From a virus, in the IMG/VR virus record IMGVR_UViG_3300046028_000856, positions 1-24,082 of that record: 24,082 nucleotides of DNA; one strand, written 5' to 3'. The position numbers and the translations under genes were made by a program. The notes beneath the pieces are model-generated. The model ran no database searches. It was not told where the DNA came from and saw only the letters and a list, made by a program, of their open reading frames with translations. Below, one piece after another: positions 13,889 through 21,423 of the stretch. The first letter of the stretch is position 1; each line of letters starts with the position of its first letter.

Positions 13889-16510
13889 TTAAGCGACCAG
13901 CGCCCAAGTTGTACCTTGAGAGTCATTTACATTATTCCACGTTGCGGACTGATTGTCATTTACCAACACCCACGTGGAGCTTTGGGCATTGTTAACGATT
14001 TGCCAATCACCCCTAATCGGCGCATACCCAACCAAAGTCAAAACCCCGCATGGCGGCGTGATAATTGTTCTTCTGACCAATCCAGGTATCGACCCAACCA
14101 AAGATAACGCAACCCCGGCAGGTTGTACAAGTATAGTCTGAGTAACAGACGGAGCATAACCTGTTACGCTTACAGCCCCCACTGATGGGGTAATTGATAC
14201 CGCAGTTATTACATCTGGTTGAACGCCAGTAACTAAAGCCGCGCCAGTGCTTGGTGTTACAAAAGAATCTTGTCTAACTACCGGGGCGCTATACGCCAAG
14301 GTTAAATTACCAACGCTCGGCGTAATTAAGCTATCTTGAATCGTTGATGGGGCGTTGCCAACTAAAGTCAATGTTGCCGCAGCAGGGGTCATTACTTTGC
14401 CAGTAACAACGACAACAGGCGCGGAGCCGATTATTTCTGCGCCGCCGCTAGGTGTAAGGACTGTTCCAGTAACAGCCAGTGGGGCCGCCCCAGCAATGGT
14501 TAAATTTTGTACCGCAGGCGTGATAACTTTGGCGCTAACAACAGACGGTGCTACGCCTGTAGCCGTCAGTGAGCCAACGCTTGGCGTGATAAATGTTTCT
14601 CTGAGTAAGGAAGGCGCGATACCCGTAATAGCCGTTGCCCCAACAGTCGGCGTAACGATCGTCTGTCTTATTAACGATGGGGCAGCCCCGGTAACCGTTA
14701 ACGACCCAACAGTCGGTGTAATAACTTTTTCATTAACAACAGAAGGAGCTATACCTACCAGTGTCAGCGAACCAACAGCAGGCGTAATGATTGTCTGTCT
14801 CAGTAACGAAGGAGCAACGCCCGTAATAGTTACTGCTCCAACGGATGGCGTAATGATTGTCTGTCTAAGCAGCGATGGTGCTACGCCTGTAGCCGTCAAT
14901 GCACCTACGCTTGGCGTAATGATAGTCTGTCTTAAGAGAGAAGGTGCTATACCTGTAAGAGTCGCTGAACCAACACTTGGTGTAATTATTGTTTGTCTTA
15001 GTAGCGACGGGGCAGTACCCGTAACAGTCAAAGAACCGACGCTTGGGGTCCTCACGTTGCCCGTAACAACAACGACAGGCACAGAGCCGATTAGTTCTGC
15101 GCCGCCACTAGGCGTAACGACTGTCCCAGTAACATCAGTTGGCGCTATGCCTGTAAGCGCTAAAGAACCAACGCTTGGGGTAATTACTGTCCCTCTAACA
15201 ACCGTAGGGGCAACACCAGCAAGCGTTAGCGAACCAACGCTCGGTGTAATTATTGTTCCTCTAACAACCGTAGGCGCAACACCAGCAACAGTCAGCGAGC
15301 CTACGCTCGGCGTGATGATTGTCTGTCTAAGTAAAGAGGGCGCTACACCCGCAAGCGTTAAAGTACCTACGCTTGGCGTAATGATGGTCTGTCTTAATAG
15401 CGATGGGGTTACACCGGTAAGAGTCAATGCTCCTACAGACGGGGTAATGATGGTCTGCCTTAGTAACGATGGTGCTACGCCAGCAACAGTCAGCGAGCCA
15501 ACGCTTGGCGTGATAAATGTTTGTCTAAATAACGATGGGGCCACGCCTGTAATAGTTAATGAACCTACAAACGGGGCTACGATTGGCCCTGTAACAGTAA
15601 TTGGCGCTACGCCTGCAAGTGTCAGTGCCCCAACGCTAGGGGTAATGATTGTCTGTCTAAAAAGCGATGGTGCTATGCCAGTAGCCGTTACCGACCCAAC
15701 AGCAGGTGTGATGATTGTCTGACGTAATAGCGAAGGCGCAACGCCAGTAATAGTCAACGACCCAACAGCGGGCGTAATAATCGTCTGTCTTAATAGCGAT
15801 GGTGCTACACCAGTAAGAGTCAACGCGCCTACGCTTGGCGTGATTATTGTTTGCCTTAGTAGCGATGGGGCTATACCTGCAAGCGTTAAGGTACCTACGC
15901 TTGGCGTGATAATTGTCTGTCTTAGTAGAGAAGGCGCTATACCAGTAATAGTCAACGCGCCAACGCTTGGCGTAATAATCGTTTGAACTATGTCTGTAGG
16001 TGCTACGCCTGTAAGCGTTAATGCGCCTACGCTTGGCGTGATAATTGTTTGCCTTAGTAGAGAAGGCGCAATCCCTGTAAGCGTTAAAGAGCATACAGCA
16101 GGCGTGATTATTGTTTGAACAATATCGGTTGGAGCGACACCCGTAAGCGTTAACGAACCTACGCTTGGGGTAATGATTGTTTGAACTATGTCTGTAGGCG
16201 CTACACCAGTAAGAGTCAACGCGCCTACGCTTGGCGTGATTATTGTTTGCCTTAGTAGCGATGGGGCAATCCCTGTAAGCGTTAAAGAGCCTACAGCAGG
16301 CGTAATGATTGTCTGTCTAAGCAGCGATGGTGCTATGCCTGTGATAGTTAACGCCCCTACAGCGGGCGTAATGATCGTCTGCCTTAGTAACGATGGGGCA
16401 ACGCCCGTAAGCGTTAATGCGCCTACTAAAGGCGTTATGTTGGTATTTACAAGCGAATCCGCACCCAGCCCCGAAAACGGTGCGCCGGAAAACGGTGCTT
16501 GTGAAAACAT
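13889..16510 (-). CDS. Giant repeat protein, 37 copies of a 22-residue unit, probable fibre (873 aa)
   Basis: ATG at 16510 with GAGG 5 nt upstream. Residues 1-24 are a short non-repeat head (MFSQAPFSGAPFSGLGADSL). Residues 25-838 are 37 consecutive units, each 22 residues without indels, of the pattern ITP-(S/A)-VG-(A/S)-LTLTG-(V/I)-AP-SLLRQTI. Units 21 and 31 are a distinct type (TPSGGAE-IIGS-PVVVVTG) exactly 220 residues apart. Residues about 835-873 switch to an 11-residue repeat with Trp (TWVLVNDNQSA, TWNNVNDSQGT). Alternating beta-strand character and constant length suggest a solenoid or long fibre shaft. Similar LTLTGYAPTV-type repeats occur in other phage proteins, to my memory. Its place in the fibre cluster supports a virion surface role. 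Confidence 0.88.
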   Translation of the reverse strand: MFSQAPFSGAPFSGLGADSLVNTNITPLVGALTLTGVAPSLLRQTIITPAVGALTITGIAPSLLRQTIITPAVGSLTLTGIAPSLLRQTIITPSVGALTLTGVAPTDIVQTIITPSVGSLTLTGVAPTDIVQTIITPAVCSLTLTGIAPSLLRQTIITPSVGALTLTGVAPTDIVQTIITPSVGALTITGIAPSLLRQTIITPSVGTLTLAGIAPSLLRQTIITPSVGALTLTGVAPSLLRQTIITPAVGSLTITGVAPSLLRQTIITPAVGSVTATGIAPSLFRQTIITPSVGALTLAGVAPITVTGPIVAPFVGSLTITGVAPSLFRQTFITPSVGSLTVAGVAPSLLRQTIITPSVGALTLTGVTPSLLRQTIITPSVGTLTLAGVAPSLLRQTIITPSVGSLTVAGVAPTVVRGTIITPSVGSLTLAGVAPTVVRGTVITPSVGSLALTGIAPTDVTGTVVTPSGGAELIGSVPVVVVTGNVRTPSVGSLTVTGTAPSLLRQTIITPSVGSATLTGIAPSLLRQTIITPSVGALTATGVAPSLLRQTIITPSVGAVTITGVAPSLLRQTIITPAVGSLTLVGIAPSVVNEKVITPTVGSLTVTGAAPSLIRQTIVTPTVGATAITGIAPSLLRETFITPSVGSLTATGVAPSVVSAKVITPAVQNLTIAGAAPLAVTGTVLTPSGGAEIIGSAPVVVVTGKVMTPAAATLTLVGNAPSTIQDSLITPSVGNLTLAYSAPVVRQDSFVTPSTGAALVTGVQPDVITAVSITPSVGAVSVTGYAPSVTQTILVQPAGVALSLVGSIPGLVRRTIITPPCGVLTLVGYAPIRGDWQIVNNAQSSTWVLVNDNQSATWNNVNDSQGTTWALVA
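13997..16438 (-). repeat. 66-bp coding tandem repeat array, 37 units
   Basis: The array encodes the 22-residue units of the 873-aa protein. Units keep strict length but differ at many third positions, so the array is old or diversified rather than freshly amplified. A higher-order duplication is visible: 14401-14460 and 15061-15120 are nearly identical and offset by exactly 660 bp (10 units). Confidence 0.92.
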
Positions 16511-16532
16511 AGTTACCTCTTAATGCCCAACA

Positions 16533-16558
16533 GGGGGAAGGACAAAAGTCGTTCCCCC
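16533..16558 (-). promoter_or_regulatory. Strong hairpin in the leader of the repeat-protein gene
   Basis: The 26-nt palindrome pairs seven bases (gggggaa with ttccccc), has one mismatch, three more pairs (gac with gtc) and a four-base loop. It lies in the 69-nt gap between the gene at 16580 and the start at 16510. There is no T-run after it on the minus strand, so it is not a standard rho-independent terminator. It could protect mRNA, pause polymerase or tune translation. Confidence 0.6.
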
Positions 16559-16579
16559 AAGTTTACGAGCATTACCTTG

Positions 16580-17038
16580 TTAGGTTAAGGTAAATATGCC
16601 AGTAGCGGCTGGGAGGATAGTTAACGTATTTGGCGAAGTAACTGTGAACTGGGTGGTAGACAGTTGACAAAAACACAATAACTTGCCCGCGCCCGCGCCC
16701 GTGGAATTACGGAGAATAGCATATTTTATATTTGTCAATGAAGCGCCAGATGCTGTAAAGGTCAAGCCAATAGTAGACATCGTGTACTTCATCTGTTTTG
16801 CAGACGCGCCAACGGTCCATTGTGCCGTTGCAGGAACAAGGTTACGCCCACCAACAACATAACCGCCAGTAGCGGAAATCTCGTTTGTTATTTGACTGTA
16901 CGTACTAAGCGTAAATGTAGATGCGTTACTTGCGGAACGGGCCAACACCATTTTAAAAACACCAGCACCGAGCGTGATTGTCCCGTTGCCAATGTATCTT
17001 TTAGCGTAGTTGTAAAGTTGCCATGCACTTGCAGCCAT
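16580..17038 (-). CDS. Conserved small phage structural protein (152 aa)
   Basis: The frame opens at 17104, but ATG 17038 is chosen: it has AAGGAG 7 nt upstream, lies just after the upstream stop, and gives MAASAWQLYNYAKRYIGNG, the start I recall in this phage family. Further motifs are ITLGAGVFKMVLARSASNAS, then YSQITNEISATGGYVVGG, then YAILRNSTGAGAGKLLCF and ITLPAATGIFTLT-like beta strands at the end (LTILPAATGIFTLT). Predicted all beta. These proteins are usually encoded near tail fibres and probably decorate the virion. It is paralogue-like to the gene at 18479-18901 in pattern (GGY, ILRNSTGAGAGK versus ALIYKAGANGA). Confidence 0.78.
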   Translation of the reverse strand: MAASAWQLYNYAKRYIGNGTITLGAGVFKMVLARSASNASTFTLSTYSQITNEISATGGYVVGGRNLVPATAQWTVGASAKQMKYTMSTIGLTFTASGASLTNIKYAILRNSTGAGAGKLLCFCQLSTTQFTVTSPNTLTILPAATGIFTLT

Positions 17039-17039
17039 G

Positions 17040-18464
17040 TTAAATCTCCTTGATTTCGGCGTATGATGCGCCAGTTTCCAAAATATGGTGGAGAAGCCCA
17101 CCATACACTTCTAACTCAATTTCATCGCCCAACATGCGAATCAGGTCGATAAATTCTTGTGCTTGCGAAATCATCCAAGGGTTGCAGTAGAAAATCTTTC
17201 CACCAACATTTACTGGGGCTACTACTTGTCCGTCATTTTCCGTCTGTTCATAAGCATGGTGTTTGCCATCTTCTAAACATGAATCGCATCCAAACAGATG
17301 AAATCGCTTGAACCCTAGCATTCTAAACAAAGGGATTGCTCTAAGCAATACCGTAGAACCGCCGGGGATGGGAAACCATGTTTCGTACTGTTCTGCAAGA
17401 ATATTATTAAGCAGTTCAGTGCTTGTGTGCCAAATGTAAGTACGTTCTTTTGGTAACTTATCAAACACAGATGGGTCACACTGGGATGCCATGAAATATT
17501 TGCAGTCATCTACAACATTCTCAACAAACCGCTTGTTGAATTCCCTGCCGTCCACCATCACAAAAGCAGAAGGTGTAACGCCGTTATCCAAACAATATTG
17601 GTAAGCATTGTTGATTGCGACCAACTTAACGCCGTTTGCACGGAGTTCTTTGATCTTGTCCATGTTCTTAGCAAGAGAAGGCCCACCACCCACAATCATC
17701 AATTCAACATCATTTGTTGGGTATGGCTGTACCTGTTGAAAACCCAGAGAAATGTTGTGCTTGACATTTGCCTTGATTTTTTCTTCATCCAAGTTGATAA
17801 CACCAATCTCCACAACATCTACACCAGAAGACCATGCAGTTACATAAAACAGGCAGTATCCGTCACGCTCTTCGGACCAGTGGATGATGCACTTGCGGTC
17901 ATTAAACTTTTGCAACCACCATGAATAGGGCTGTACAGTTAAGTGTAGTTTGTGGCCTACCAGTTGACCCATTACATCGTCTTCTGTGGCAATTTGAAAA
18001 AACACATGCTGGCAAGCAGCCAAACAGTTATCTAGCACACGGTCTACATGATGTGGGCGAATATGCTCCATAACATCCGTGCAAAAACCATAAGCGGCAG
18101 ATACTGGTAGTGGCTGGCTTAAATCCGCTTCTACAAAGCGCATGGCGTGGCTTTGCGTTTTTAACATTGGAACGATGTCTTCATCTAGGCAGTTGTCAGC
18201 AAAGTCAACCATAGTGACATTCATGCCACCAAAAAATGCTAAATTCAGTGACCCGCGCCCTGTACCGCAACCAAGGTCAATAACTGACGCGCCTTTTGGG
18301 GGCTTGGCTTGCGCTAAGAACTCTTGAGCAATATGCTCTCCAGGGGCTACAACTCTGTATTCTGGACGGCTCCACATCATCTTGTATAAATCTTTTTCTA
18401 ACGGGCGGTTGTTAGTGATTTTTACTTCTGGTGGGTCAGAAAGAACAGAGGAGAAAAAAGTCAT
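17040..18464 (-). CDS. Methyltransferase-DUF115 fusion protein (474 aa)
   Basis: Residues about 40-215 are a class I SAM-dependent methyltransferase: motif I VIDLGCGTGRG (61-71), an acidic residue at 87 (TMVDFAD), VEADLSQPLP (111-120) and CTDVMEHI (128-135). Residues about 253-460 resemble DUF115/MptE-like proteins (PF01973): LMIVGGGPSL (255-264), AINNAYQYCLDNGVTPSAF then VMVDGRE (283-308), and PGGSTVLLRAIPLF with FHLFGCD (367-394). DUF115 proteins include Maf-type factors linked to flagellin glycosylation with nonulosonic acids, and archaeal MptE pyrophosphokinase. The gene sits between two virion genes with 1-nt and 14-nt gaps, so it is co-expressed with structural genes. The substrate is unknown; modification of a virion protein or host glycan is inference. 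Confidence 0.82.
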   Translation of the reverse strand: MTFFSSVLSDPPEVKITNNRPLEKDLYKMMWSRPEYRVVAPGEHIAQEFLAQAKPPKGASVIDLGCGTGRGSLNLAFFGGMNVTMVDFADNCLDEDIVPMLKTQSHAMRFVEADLSQPLPVSAAYGFCTDVMEHIRPHHVDRVLDNCLAACQHVFFQIATEDDVMGQLVGHKLHLTVQPYSWWLQKFNDRKCIIHWSEERDGYCLFYVTAWSSGVDVVEIGVINLDEEKIKANVKHNISLGFQQVQPYPTNDVELMIVGGGPSLAKNMDKIKELRANGVKLVAINNAYQYCLDNGVTPSAFVMVDGREFNKRFVENVVDDCKYFMASQCDPSVFDKLPKERTYIWHTSTELLNNILAEQYETWFPIPGGSTVLLRAIPLFRMLGFKRFHLFGCDSCLEDGKHHAYEQTENDGQVVAPVNVGGKIFYCNPWMISQAQEFIDLIRMLGDEIELEVYGGLLHHILETGASYAEIKEI

Positions 18465-18478
18465 TTGTGTGTTTCCTT

Positions 18479-18901
18479 TTAAGCAAGTCGAATGAGTGCC
18501 GATGTACTGGTGTTAGCAGGCATCGTCACGGTGAAAGTTGCACTAGATGTCTTGTCATTGCCGAAGTCTAGCACGCACACAGCGCCGTTGGCCCCGGCTT
18601 TGTAGATCAACGCCCCCCTAGCGGTGATCGCGCCCGTCCAAGACGGAGAGGAAAAGTTGACGAACACAATGCTTCCAGAAGAAGTGGACTCCGTGCCAAC
18701 CGTAGCTGTTACCACCAGACCTGTAGCAGCATAGTTGCCCCCCGTTGCTTCTCCAGTAGCGGTATATGCTGTGGTGGTCTGGTCAAGCGTGGCAGCGTTG
18801 GTGTACAACGCCAAGTAAAAGACATCGGTTGAGAAATCAAACGACCCGCTTGCCAGCCCTGATCGAAGAGTATTGCAACTAAAGTTGCCTGTGAATGCCA
18901 T
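18479..18901 (-). CDS. Conserved small phage structural protein (140 aa)
   Basis: ATG at 18901 overlaps the preceding stop by 1 nt (TAATG). The pattern MAFTGNFSCNTLRSGL, DVFYLALYTNAATLDQTTTAY, TATGEATGGNYAATG, ITARGALIYKAGANGA and VCVLDFGNDKTS is a familiar phage family found close to head-tail connector genes. All-beta composition, no membrane segment. A decoration or tail-tip role is plausible; I know of no experimental assignment. Confidence 0.8.
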   Translation of the reverse strand: MAFTGNFSCNTLRSGLASGSFDFSTDVFYLALYTNAATLDQTTTAYTATGEATGGNYAATGLVVTATVGTESTSSGSIVFVNFSSPSWTGAITARGALIYKAGANGAVCVLDFGNDKTSSATFTVTMPANTSTSALIRLA

Positions 18902-19644
18902 TACACAACCCCAGTATTCTGTGGTAGCGGCGCTTGCCGATACTGCCCACTGCGATACGCATCGCTCCGCTCCAGACCATCACCTAGACGTTTGGCCAAT
19001 GCAAGTGCTTCCATGTACTTCTGGTTGTACCCGGCAATGATATCCATCTCACCCTTCATAAAGGTGTAGGCTTCCACCAAAGACCCGTACAACAGCACGG
19101 TGTCAAAGTTGTCACCAAGCCATGTCTGGCCAGAAGCCACTGTGGTGATGGATTCAGGGTAATAATAGTAGTGCAACTCAACGTAATACGTCGCGTCTGG
19201 CGTGGGGCCAAGAATAAGAGACAACTCGTTTGTAATCGCTGAACTGACAATTGTGGGGCCAAACAGCGCGTAATATTTTGGCTCGCCCGTAGAATTTGGA
19301 GTTGGGTACGCCTGACGGATGAAGTTCACATCCTTGTTGAGTAAATACTCAAACGTGCCTGTATCTAAATCAGCGCCCGTAACACCTGTCACCAACGCCA
19401 AAGAATACACAGACAAGAAGTCGTTGGGCAAAGACACGTACTTGTTGTTTGCAGTAATTGCGCTGTACTGGTTCTTGCGAATAGATGGGAACTGAACCGA
19501 GTTGTATATACGTTGTTCAGCCTGCGTGATAAAAGTATTGATCTGTGTCGTTGCGGACACAGTACTCCCACTCGCAAGGTACACAGCCGGGAACTGATTC
19601 TCGGTGTAGCTCTGAATTGTGTTGTACAACTCGGTGTAGTTCAT
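18901..19644 (-). CDS. Head-to-tail adaptor-like protein (247 aa)
   Basis: The start overlaps the upstream stop (ATGA at 19644). The N-terminal helical part (MNYTELYNTIQSYTENQFP, then INTFITQAEQRIYNSVQFPSIRKN) followed by ANNKYVSLPNDFLSVYSL is characteristic of the phage SU10-type adaptor family (PF24175 to my memory), functionally comparable to T7 gp11. The middle (NFIRQAYPTPNSTGEPKYYAL, LSLILGPTPDATYYVELHYYYYP) and the C-terminal helices (GSLVEAYTFMKGEMDI, YNQKYMEALALAKRLGDG) complete the pattern. It should bind the portal ring and connect it to the tail. The family call is good by motif; the exact ring position is inferred. Confidence 0.82.
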   Translation of the reverse strand: MNYTELYNTIQSYTENQFPAVYLASGSTVSATTQINTFITQAEQRIYNSVQFPSIRKNQYSAITANNKYVSLPNDFLSVYSLALVTGVTGADLDTGTFEYLLNKDVNFIRQAYPTPNSTGEPKYYALFGPTIVSSAITNELSLILGPTPDATYYVELHYYYYPESITTVASGQTWLGDNFDTVLLYGSLVEAYTFMKGEMDIIAGYNQKYMEALALAKRLGDGLERSDAYRSGQYRQAPLPQNTGVV

Positions 19645-19925
19645 GCCATCGGGCCTCTGGCCATCAAGCCTTTAGTAGCCGCACCAGTACCACGGATTTT
19701 GATGCCGCTGGTTTTGACATCATCTCGGGCTGGATTGCCCATAGATACACGTCGTGCAGGCATACCACCGGGGGTAGACTCAGCCGCGCTCATGTTGTTG
19801 GGGTCAGTCTGGTATTTGCCAACACTGTTAATGCTGACAGATTTGCCACTCATAGTGTGCGGCACGGCATAAGTGGCGGCATCGCCAACTTCTTTGCCCA
19901 TCATTTTTTTACTAAATTTAGCCAT
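19641..19925 (-). CDS. Small basic conserved phage protein (94 aa)
   Basis: ATG at 19925 shares 1 nt with the previous stop (TAATG), and its own stop overlaps the adaptor start. The protein is basic and Gly/Met-rich: MAKFSKKMMGKEVGDAATYA at the start and SGIKIRGTGAATKGLMARGP at the end, a C-terminal pattern I recall from many phage neck clusters. No globular enzyme motif. It may be a disordered virion peptide that binds DNA or the connector. Confidence 0.75.
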   Translation of the reverse strand: MAKFSKKMMGKEVGDAATYAVPHTMSGKSVSINSVGKYQTDPNNMSAAESTPGGMPARRVSMGNPARDDVKTSGIKIRGTGAATKGLMARGPMA

Positions 19926-20095
19926 TATTTGCTCCCAGATTTTTGGTCCATAACTTTAGCCATGCCACGCCCGTATTGCTTCATCATGTCGTTAGTTTTG
20001 CCGCCAGCAGCCATCTTTTTTGCGCCAAGGTGCATGCGTTTTTCGTGCGCCATGACTTCTTTGTCGGCAATTTTCTTCACTGTTTTCGTGTCCAT
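19925..20095 (-). CDS. Small basic conserved phage protein (56 aa)
   Basis: ATG at 20095 with AAGGAG 6 nt upstream. The product reads MDTKTVKKIADKEVMAHEKR, then MHLGAKKMAAGGKTNDMMK, then QYGRGMAKVMDQKSGSK: highly basic and helical, rich in Lys and Met. The HEKRMH and KKMA-GGKTN patterns recur in small phage head/neck proteins. The stop overlaps the next start as TAATG. The function is unknown; a small virion DNA-associated peptide is possible. Confidence 0.72.
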   Translation of the reverse strand: MDTKTVKKIADKEVMAHEKRMHLGAKKMAAGGKTNDMMKQYGRGMAKVMDQKSGSK

Positions 20096-20104
20096 TTCGA
20101 CTCC

Positions 20105-20494
20105 TTATGTCGTTGCTACCGTAACTGTACCCAATTGCACGGCTAAAACCAAGTTATTTGGCGTTAAACCAGCATCATTTGCCCTAGAGCCCCCAACAGG
20201 GTACCAACCCCATTGAAAGATTCGGCTACCACCACCCGACTCACCATCCGCCAGTAAACCAGATATTACATAACTTCGGTCAGGACGGGGGTTACGCAGA
20301 CCCTGTGGATCGTCTACTGGAAACTCGCCCAAGTGCAATTGTGGCTGATCTGGGTCCCAGCACTCTGGGCACACCAAAAGATCGTAGTTACGCCCTTTGA
20401 TGACTTCACGCTTCAAAAGCGTTAGCTTAAAACGCTGGTCACAGCGATCGCACTGGGCAATCGCATTTTTACCAGAGGCGAACCTATTTCCCAT
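20105..20494 (-). CDS. Zinc-ribbon phage protein (129 aa)
   Basis: The frame continues to 20575, but ATG 20494 (MGNRFASGKNAIAQCDRC) is preferred, 5 nt after the upstream stop. Two Cys pairs, CDRC and CPEC, about 28 residues apart, form a likely zinc ribbon. Then comes WDPDQPQLHLGEFPVDDPQ, and RNPRPDRSY. The C-terminal IFQWGWYPVGGSR and AGLTPNNLVLAVQLGTVTV are also strongly conserved in similar phage proteins, usually encoded between connector genes as here. It is probably a structural or assembly protein of the neck; a nucleic-acid binding role is possible through the ribbon but not shown. Confidence 0.8.
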   Translation of the reverse strand: MGNRFASGKNAIAQCDRCDQRFKLTLLKREVIKGRNYDLLVCPECWDPDQPQLHLGEFPVDDPQGLRNPRPDRSYVISGLLADGESGGGSRIFQWGWYPVGGSRANDAGLTPNNLVLAVQLGTVTVATT

Positions 20495-20499
20495 TAACG

Positions 20500-21423
20500 T
20501 TAACCGATAAACTGTTGTCGCGGCACAAAACGAATAGACGCTTTTTCTTGGTCTTCGCCAGCCGCTATCTGCCAAGCTTCGTCGTACTGGGCCTTCAACA
20601 TGGGTATCCGCTCAAAACCAGAAGGAATCTTTCCAGCAATGTAGTACGACAGACCCGCCGCCATGCAGGGGATGAACCTGAACGGCACGTCCATGACGTT
20701 GACACCGCCACCTGCATCCTGAGTACGGCGCAGTCTCCAGTACACAAACTGATACGTCTGGGCATTGTCAGGAGTCGGCCAAACTGTGACCGCTGGGACT
20801 TGCGCCCAGTACACAGTTGTTCCCGAGGTGTGAGCCGCCGCAGTGGTGTTTTGTTGGCCACGAAAACAGTTAGACAGGGTATTGCCTGTTATGTATCCGT
20901 AGTTGATGATCTCGCTGTCAATTTTAATAAATCCAGATGCAGGTAAACCCGTAGCATTGCTCAACACAATATCAGTGGAAGACGAGGTAATTGTGGTGCT
21001 CAGAGTCGCGCTCACGGGCGAATTCTGACCGTTGAACCGCTGCACCCAGACTTGGATTGGGCGGGCTTGTTGAATTTTGTTGGGGATCGTAGCGTAGGTA
21101 GAAACACTAATACGTGTAATGGTCAAGTCGGCCTGCGTTGCCGCCACGTTCCCACCCGTGCGAATCACATGCTCCAGCAGATCAATGGTGTCGTCTGGCA
21201 GAGCGTAGGTGTTTTGCCCTTGAACCAAGTCAATGATGCCCGGCTCAAACGTCCACATATTGATGCCGCGACTGGCCCAATCTGCAAACATGATGTTGAG
21301 GCTACGCCGCGCTGTACGCAAGTCGTAACCCGTGCGCAACTCCGAGCCAGCACGCTCGTAGGCTTCCTCAACCAACTCTGTCAGGTCAAGGTTAAATGTT
21401 GTTGCGCCAGATGTGACTGCCAT
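20500..21423 (-). CDS. Neck/tail connector structural protein with inserted module (307 aa)
   Basis: Start ATG at 21423 shares 1 nt with the upstream stop. The N-terminal helices (LDLTELVEEAYERAGSELRT, RRSLNIMFADWASRGINMWT) followed by QGQNTYALPDDTIDLLEHVI and ARPIQVWVQRF resemble the gp11-like adaptor/tubular protein group. Residues 140-206 are an insertion containing IKIDSEIINYG and NCFRGQQNTTAAAH, matching the modules in the large tail protein at 4463-6940. The C-terminal part (WPTPDNAQTYQFVYWRLRR, VMDVPFRFIPCMAAGLSYYIA, EDQEKASIRFVP) is well conserved in phages. Two adaptor-type genes in one cluster fit a podovirus neck made of stacked rings. Confidence 0.8.
   Translation of the reverse strand: MAVTSGATTFNLDLTELVEEAYERAGSELRTGYDLRTARRSLNIMFADWASRGINMWTFEPGIIDLVQGQNTYALPDDTIDLLEHVIRTGGNVAATQADLTITRISVSTYATIPNKIQQARPIQVWVQRFNGQNSPVSATLSTTITSSSTDIVLSNATGLPASGFIKIDSEIINYGYITGNTLSNCFRGQQNTTAAAHTSGTTVYWAQVPAVTVWPTPDNAQTYQFVYWRLRRTQDAGGGVNVMDVPFRFIPCMAAGLSYYIAGKIPSGFERIPMLKAQYDEAWQIAAGEDQEKASIRFVPRQQFIG

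Noticed and set aside
14355-15722. 455-aa plus-strand open frame with a regular repeat pattern
   Set aside because: It is the antisense shadow of the 66-bp repeat array. The array lacks antisense stops in that frame because of its repeated codons, there is no ribosome-binding site, and every neighbouring gene is on the minus strand.
15657-16094. Minus-strand Tyr/Arg/Asn-rich 145-aa open frame
   Set aside because: Another reading frame of the same tandem repeat array; it overlaps the well-supported 873-aa gene fully.
13997-16438. Regularly spaced repeats that could recall a CRISPR array
   Set aside because: Units are 66 bp, contiguous, in frame and coding, with no unique spacers and no cas genes.
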